A stretch of 6,220 bases of DNA, from contig JAMONE010000222.1 of NCBI GenBank assembly GCA_027066695.1, positions 1 through 6,220 on the forward strand, written 5' to 3'. Of the stretch, positions 5,458-6,220 are shown one piece after another. The notes under the pieces are model-generated. The model made no database searches, was not told where the DNA came from, and was given only the letters and a program-made list of their open reading frames with translations. The DNA is from Micavibrio sp. GTDB lineage: Bacteria > Pseudomonadota > Alphaproteobacteria > Micavibrionales > Micavibrionaceae. The translations under genes and the position numbers were made by a program. Every line of letters starts with the position of its first letter. The first letter of the stretch is position 1.

Positions 5458-5598
5458 TATTAGGTTTATTCCCCGCAACTTGCTGCGCTTGTTGTCATTG
5501 CGAGGAGCTTTAGCTCCGTGGCAATCTAGATTGCTTTACTGTGTTCGTGGGTGACGAGATATAGTAGTTTTAATTAAGAATATGACATTGTGTGATTT
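5454..5598. other. convergent intergenic region
   Basis: This region separates the converging ctlX and AMIN genes. Apart from the palindromic repeat (5494-5556) it is AT-rich, including TTAATTAA near 5571-5578. Neither gene has a classical hairpin-plus-T-run terminator here; the repeat's hairpins may serve that purpose for both strands. No small ORF with a credible start is seen. Confidence 0.4.
5494..5556. repeat. palindromic intergenic repeat of the GTCATTGCGAG type
   Basis: The segment opens GTCATTGCGAG and ends near GTGACGAG. It contains a nested hairpin, ATTGC...GGAGCT-TT-AGCTCC...GCAAT (5497-5525), and a perfect 14-base palindrome GCAATCTAGATTGC (5521-5534). GTCATTGCGAG...GGCAATC...GATTGC is a pattern I recall from dispersed intergenic palindromes in several bacterial genomes. 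The right-hand return arm is degenerate (GTGACGAG), so this may be a decayed or partial copy. It sits between two convergent genes. The structure is directly visible; the dispersed nature is inferred. The preceding CCCCGCAACTTGCTGCG (5471-5487) may be part of a second adjoining element. Confidence 0.55.
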
Positions 5599-6220
5599 TT
5601 AAAGCCCCATCAAATCAATAACAACGCGGTGGTTGGGGGTTATGTTGGGTTTTAAGACCATTGTATTTATGATTTTGGTTTGCTTCTTTAGCCTGATTTC
5701 AAGCAATATAGAGCCGTCATTTTGTGGGCGGGTTATGTAAGTGCCTAGCAGATCACTGCCCTTGAAGCTTCCTTGAGGATCAATATTCCAGCGTGTATTT
5801 TCCAGCTTTACCCTAAAAACATTGCGCAAGCTATCGACGGCAACTTTATATTTAGTGGTGTGGCTAACCTCGATTACAATTCTGGTATTGTCCGAGTTCA
5901 AGCCAAAGCGCAGCTTATTAACAGATGACGGGTTTGAGCGGTCAATTACTATTTTCTTAATATCGGATTTAATATCAGGTTTTCTGCGCGGTACAGGCGT
6001 GTTTTTATCAGCGTTCTTAAAGGCTGATGACTTAACCACGGAGGTAGCCACATTTTTGCGCTTACGCTGTGGTAAGTCTGGCGGCGTTATAATCTTACCA
6101 TTGGCGTATCCATGGCCATTAATTGCATCATCCGCCAAGAATAATTTGACATTTCTTAGTACATCCTTGCCAGCAACCATATGCGTTGGCGTGGCAACTG
6201 ATGTTCCTGCCAATTTATAA
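5599..6220 (-). CDS. AMIN-domain protein, C-terminal part (5' end beyond the right edge)
   Basis: The frame is open to the window edge. The first in-window start options, TTG at 6213 and ATG at 6180, have no ribosome binding site, so the gene most likely begins outside. Counting from the codon at 6213, residues about 47-85 are a basic, proline-containing linker (PDLPQRKRK..., PVPRRKPD) and 86-204 resemble an AMIN domain: KLRFGLNSDNTRIVIEV, a middle FRVKLENTRWNI, then ILLEIRLKK and a closing HRVVIDLMGL. AMIN domains target periplasmic cell-wall amidases such as AmiC to the septum or peptidoglycan. In those enzymes the zinc amidase domain follows AMIN; here a TAA stop (5601-5599) comes at once and nothing amidase-like follows. 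It is therefore a stand-alone or C-terminal AMIN protein, or a truncated amidase. Its 3' end faces ctlX. Confidence 0.6.
   Translation of the reverse strand, partial: YKLAGTSVATPTHMVAGKDVLRNVKLFLADDAINGHGYANGKIITPPDLPQRKRKNVATSVVKSSAFKNADKNTPVPRRKPDIKSDIKKIVIDRSNPSSVNKLRFGLNSDNTRIVIEVSHTTKYKVAVDSLRNVFRVKLENTRWNIDPQGSFKGSDLLGTYITRPQNDGSILLEIRLKKQTKIINTMVLKPNITPNHRVVIDLMGL

Noticed and set aside
6170..6213. Resemblance of GTSVATPTHMVAG to the subtilase serine motif GTSMATPHVAG
   Set aside because: The His is displaced by an extra residue and the following helix does not look like a subtilase; too little sequence is present at the edge. Worth a glance once the upstream part is read, but not supportable here.
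5822..6220. 132-codon plus-strand ORF at the right end
   Set aside because: It is antisense to the AMIN-domain gene, which has clear domain-like sequence; this frame has none.

Overview
The window looks like chromosomal DNA from an AT-rich alphaproteobacterium. The main pointer is a CpdR-type single-domain response regulator with the family's characteristic 'LLLTDIVMPG', 'MFITGFAA' and 'LSKPFHL' segments; CpdR belongs to the alphaproteobacterial CckA-ChpT-CtrA cell-cycle circuit. The order cannot be named from this sequence. No phage, transposon, plasmid, tRNA, rRNA or CRISPR signature was found.

Left part (1-1612, all minus strand). A GT4-type glycosyltransferase (1612 to 581) is followed 10 bases later by cpdR (570 to 199), whose ribosome binding site overlaps the glycosyltransferase stop codon, so the two look translationally coupled. 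Downstream, after a 98-base gap, lies the start of a short cysteine-rich 'two-CW' protein (100 to the window edge). That gap holds a perfect extended -10 and a pair of near-identical 16-base direct repeats exactly 21 bases apart, so the two-CW gene probably has its own regulated promoter.

Middle part (1656-4229, plus strand). A divergent gene encodes a secreted protein of unknown function that reads as a seven-bladed beta-propeller. Its only two cysteines lie at opposite ends, and a charged insertion in the last blade contains a small in-frame palindromic sequence. Eighteen bases later comes rluD, the 23S rRNA pseudouridine synthase, probably co-transcribed.

Gene-free stretch (4230-4556). 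It contains a possible promoter whose spacer is an 18-base perfect palindrome, two further perfect hairpins, a convincing intrinsic terminator ending at 4474, and then a separate weak promoter and good ribosome binding site for the next gene. Promoter plus terminator could define a small RNA of about 200 nt; the alternative is a long structured rluD 3' UTR.

Right part (4557-6220). A CtlX/arginine-deiminase-like guanidino-group hydrolase (plus) converges on a minus-strand gene cut by the window edge, whose C-terminus is an AMIN (cell-wall-targeting) domain with no amidase catalytic domain after it. Between them is a palindromic element that resembles dispersed intergenic 'GTCATTGCGAG' repeats. 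The genes do not form one pathway; the window is mostly housekeeping and regulatory loci with some unexplained small elements.
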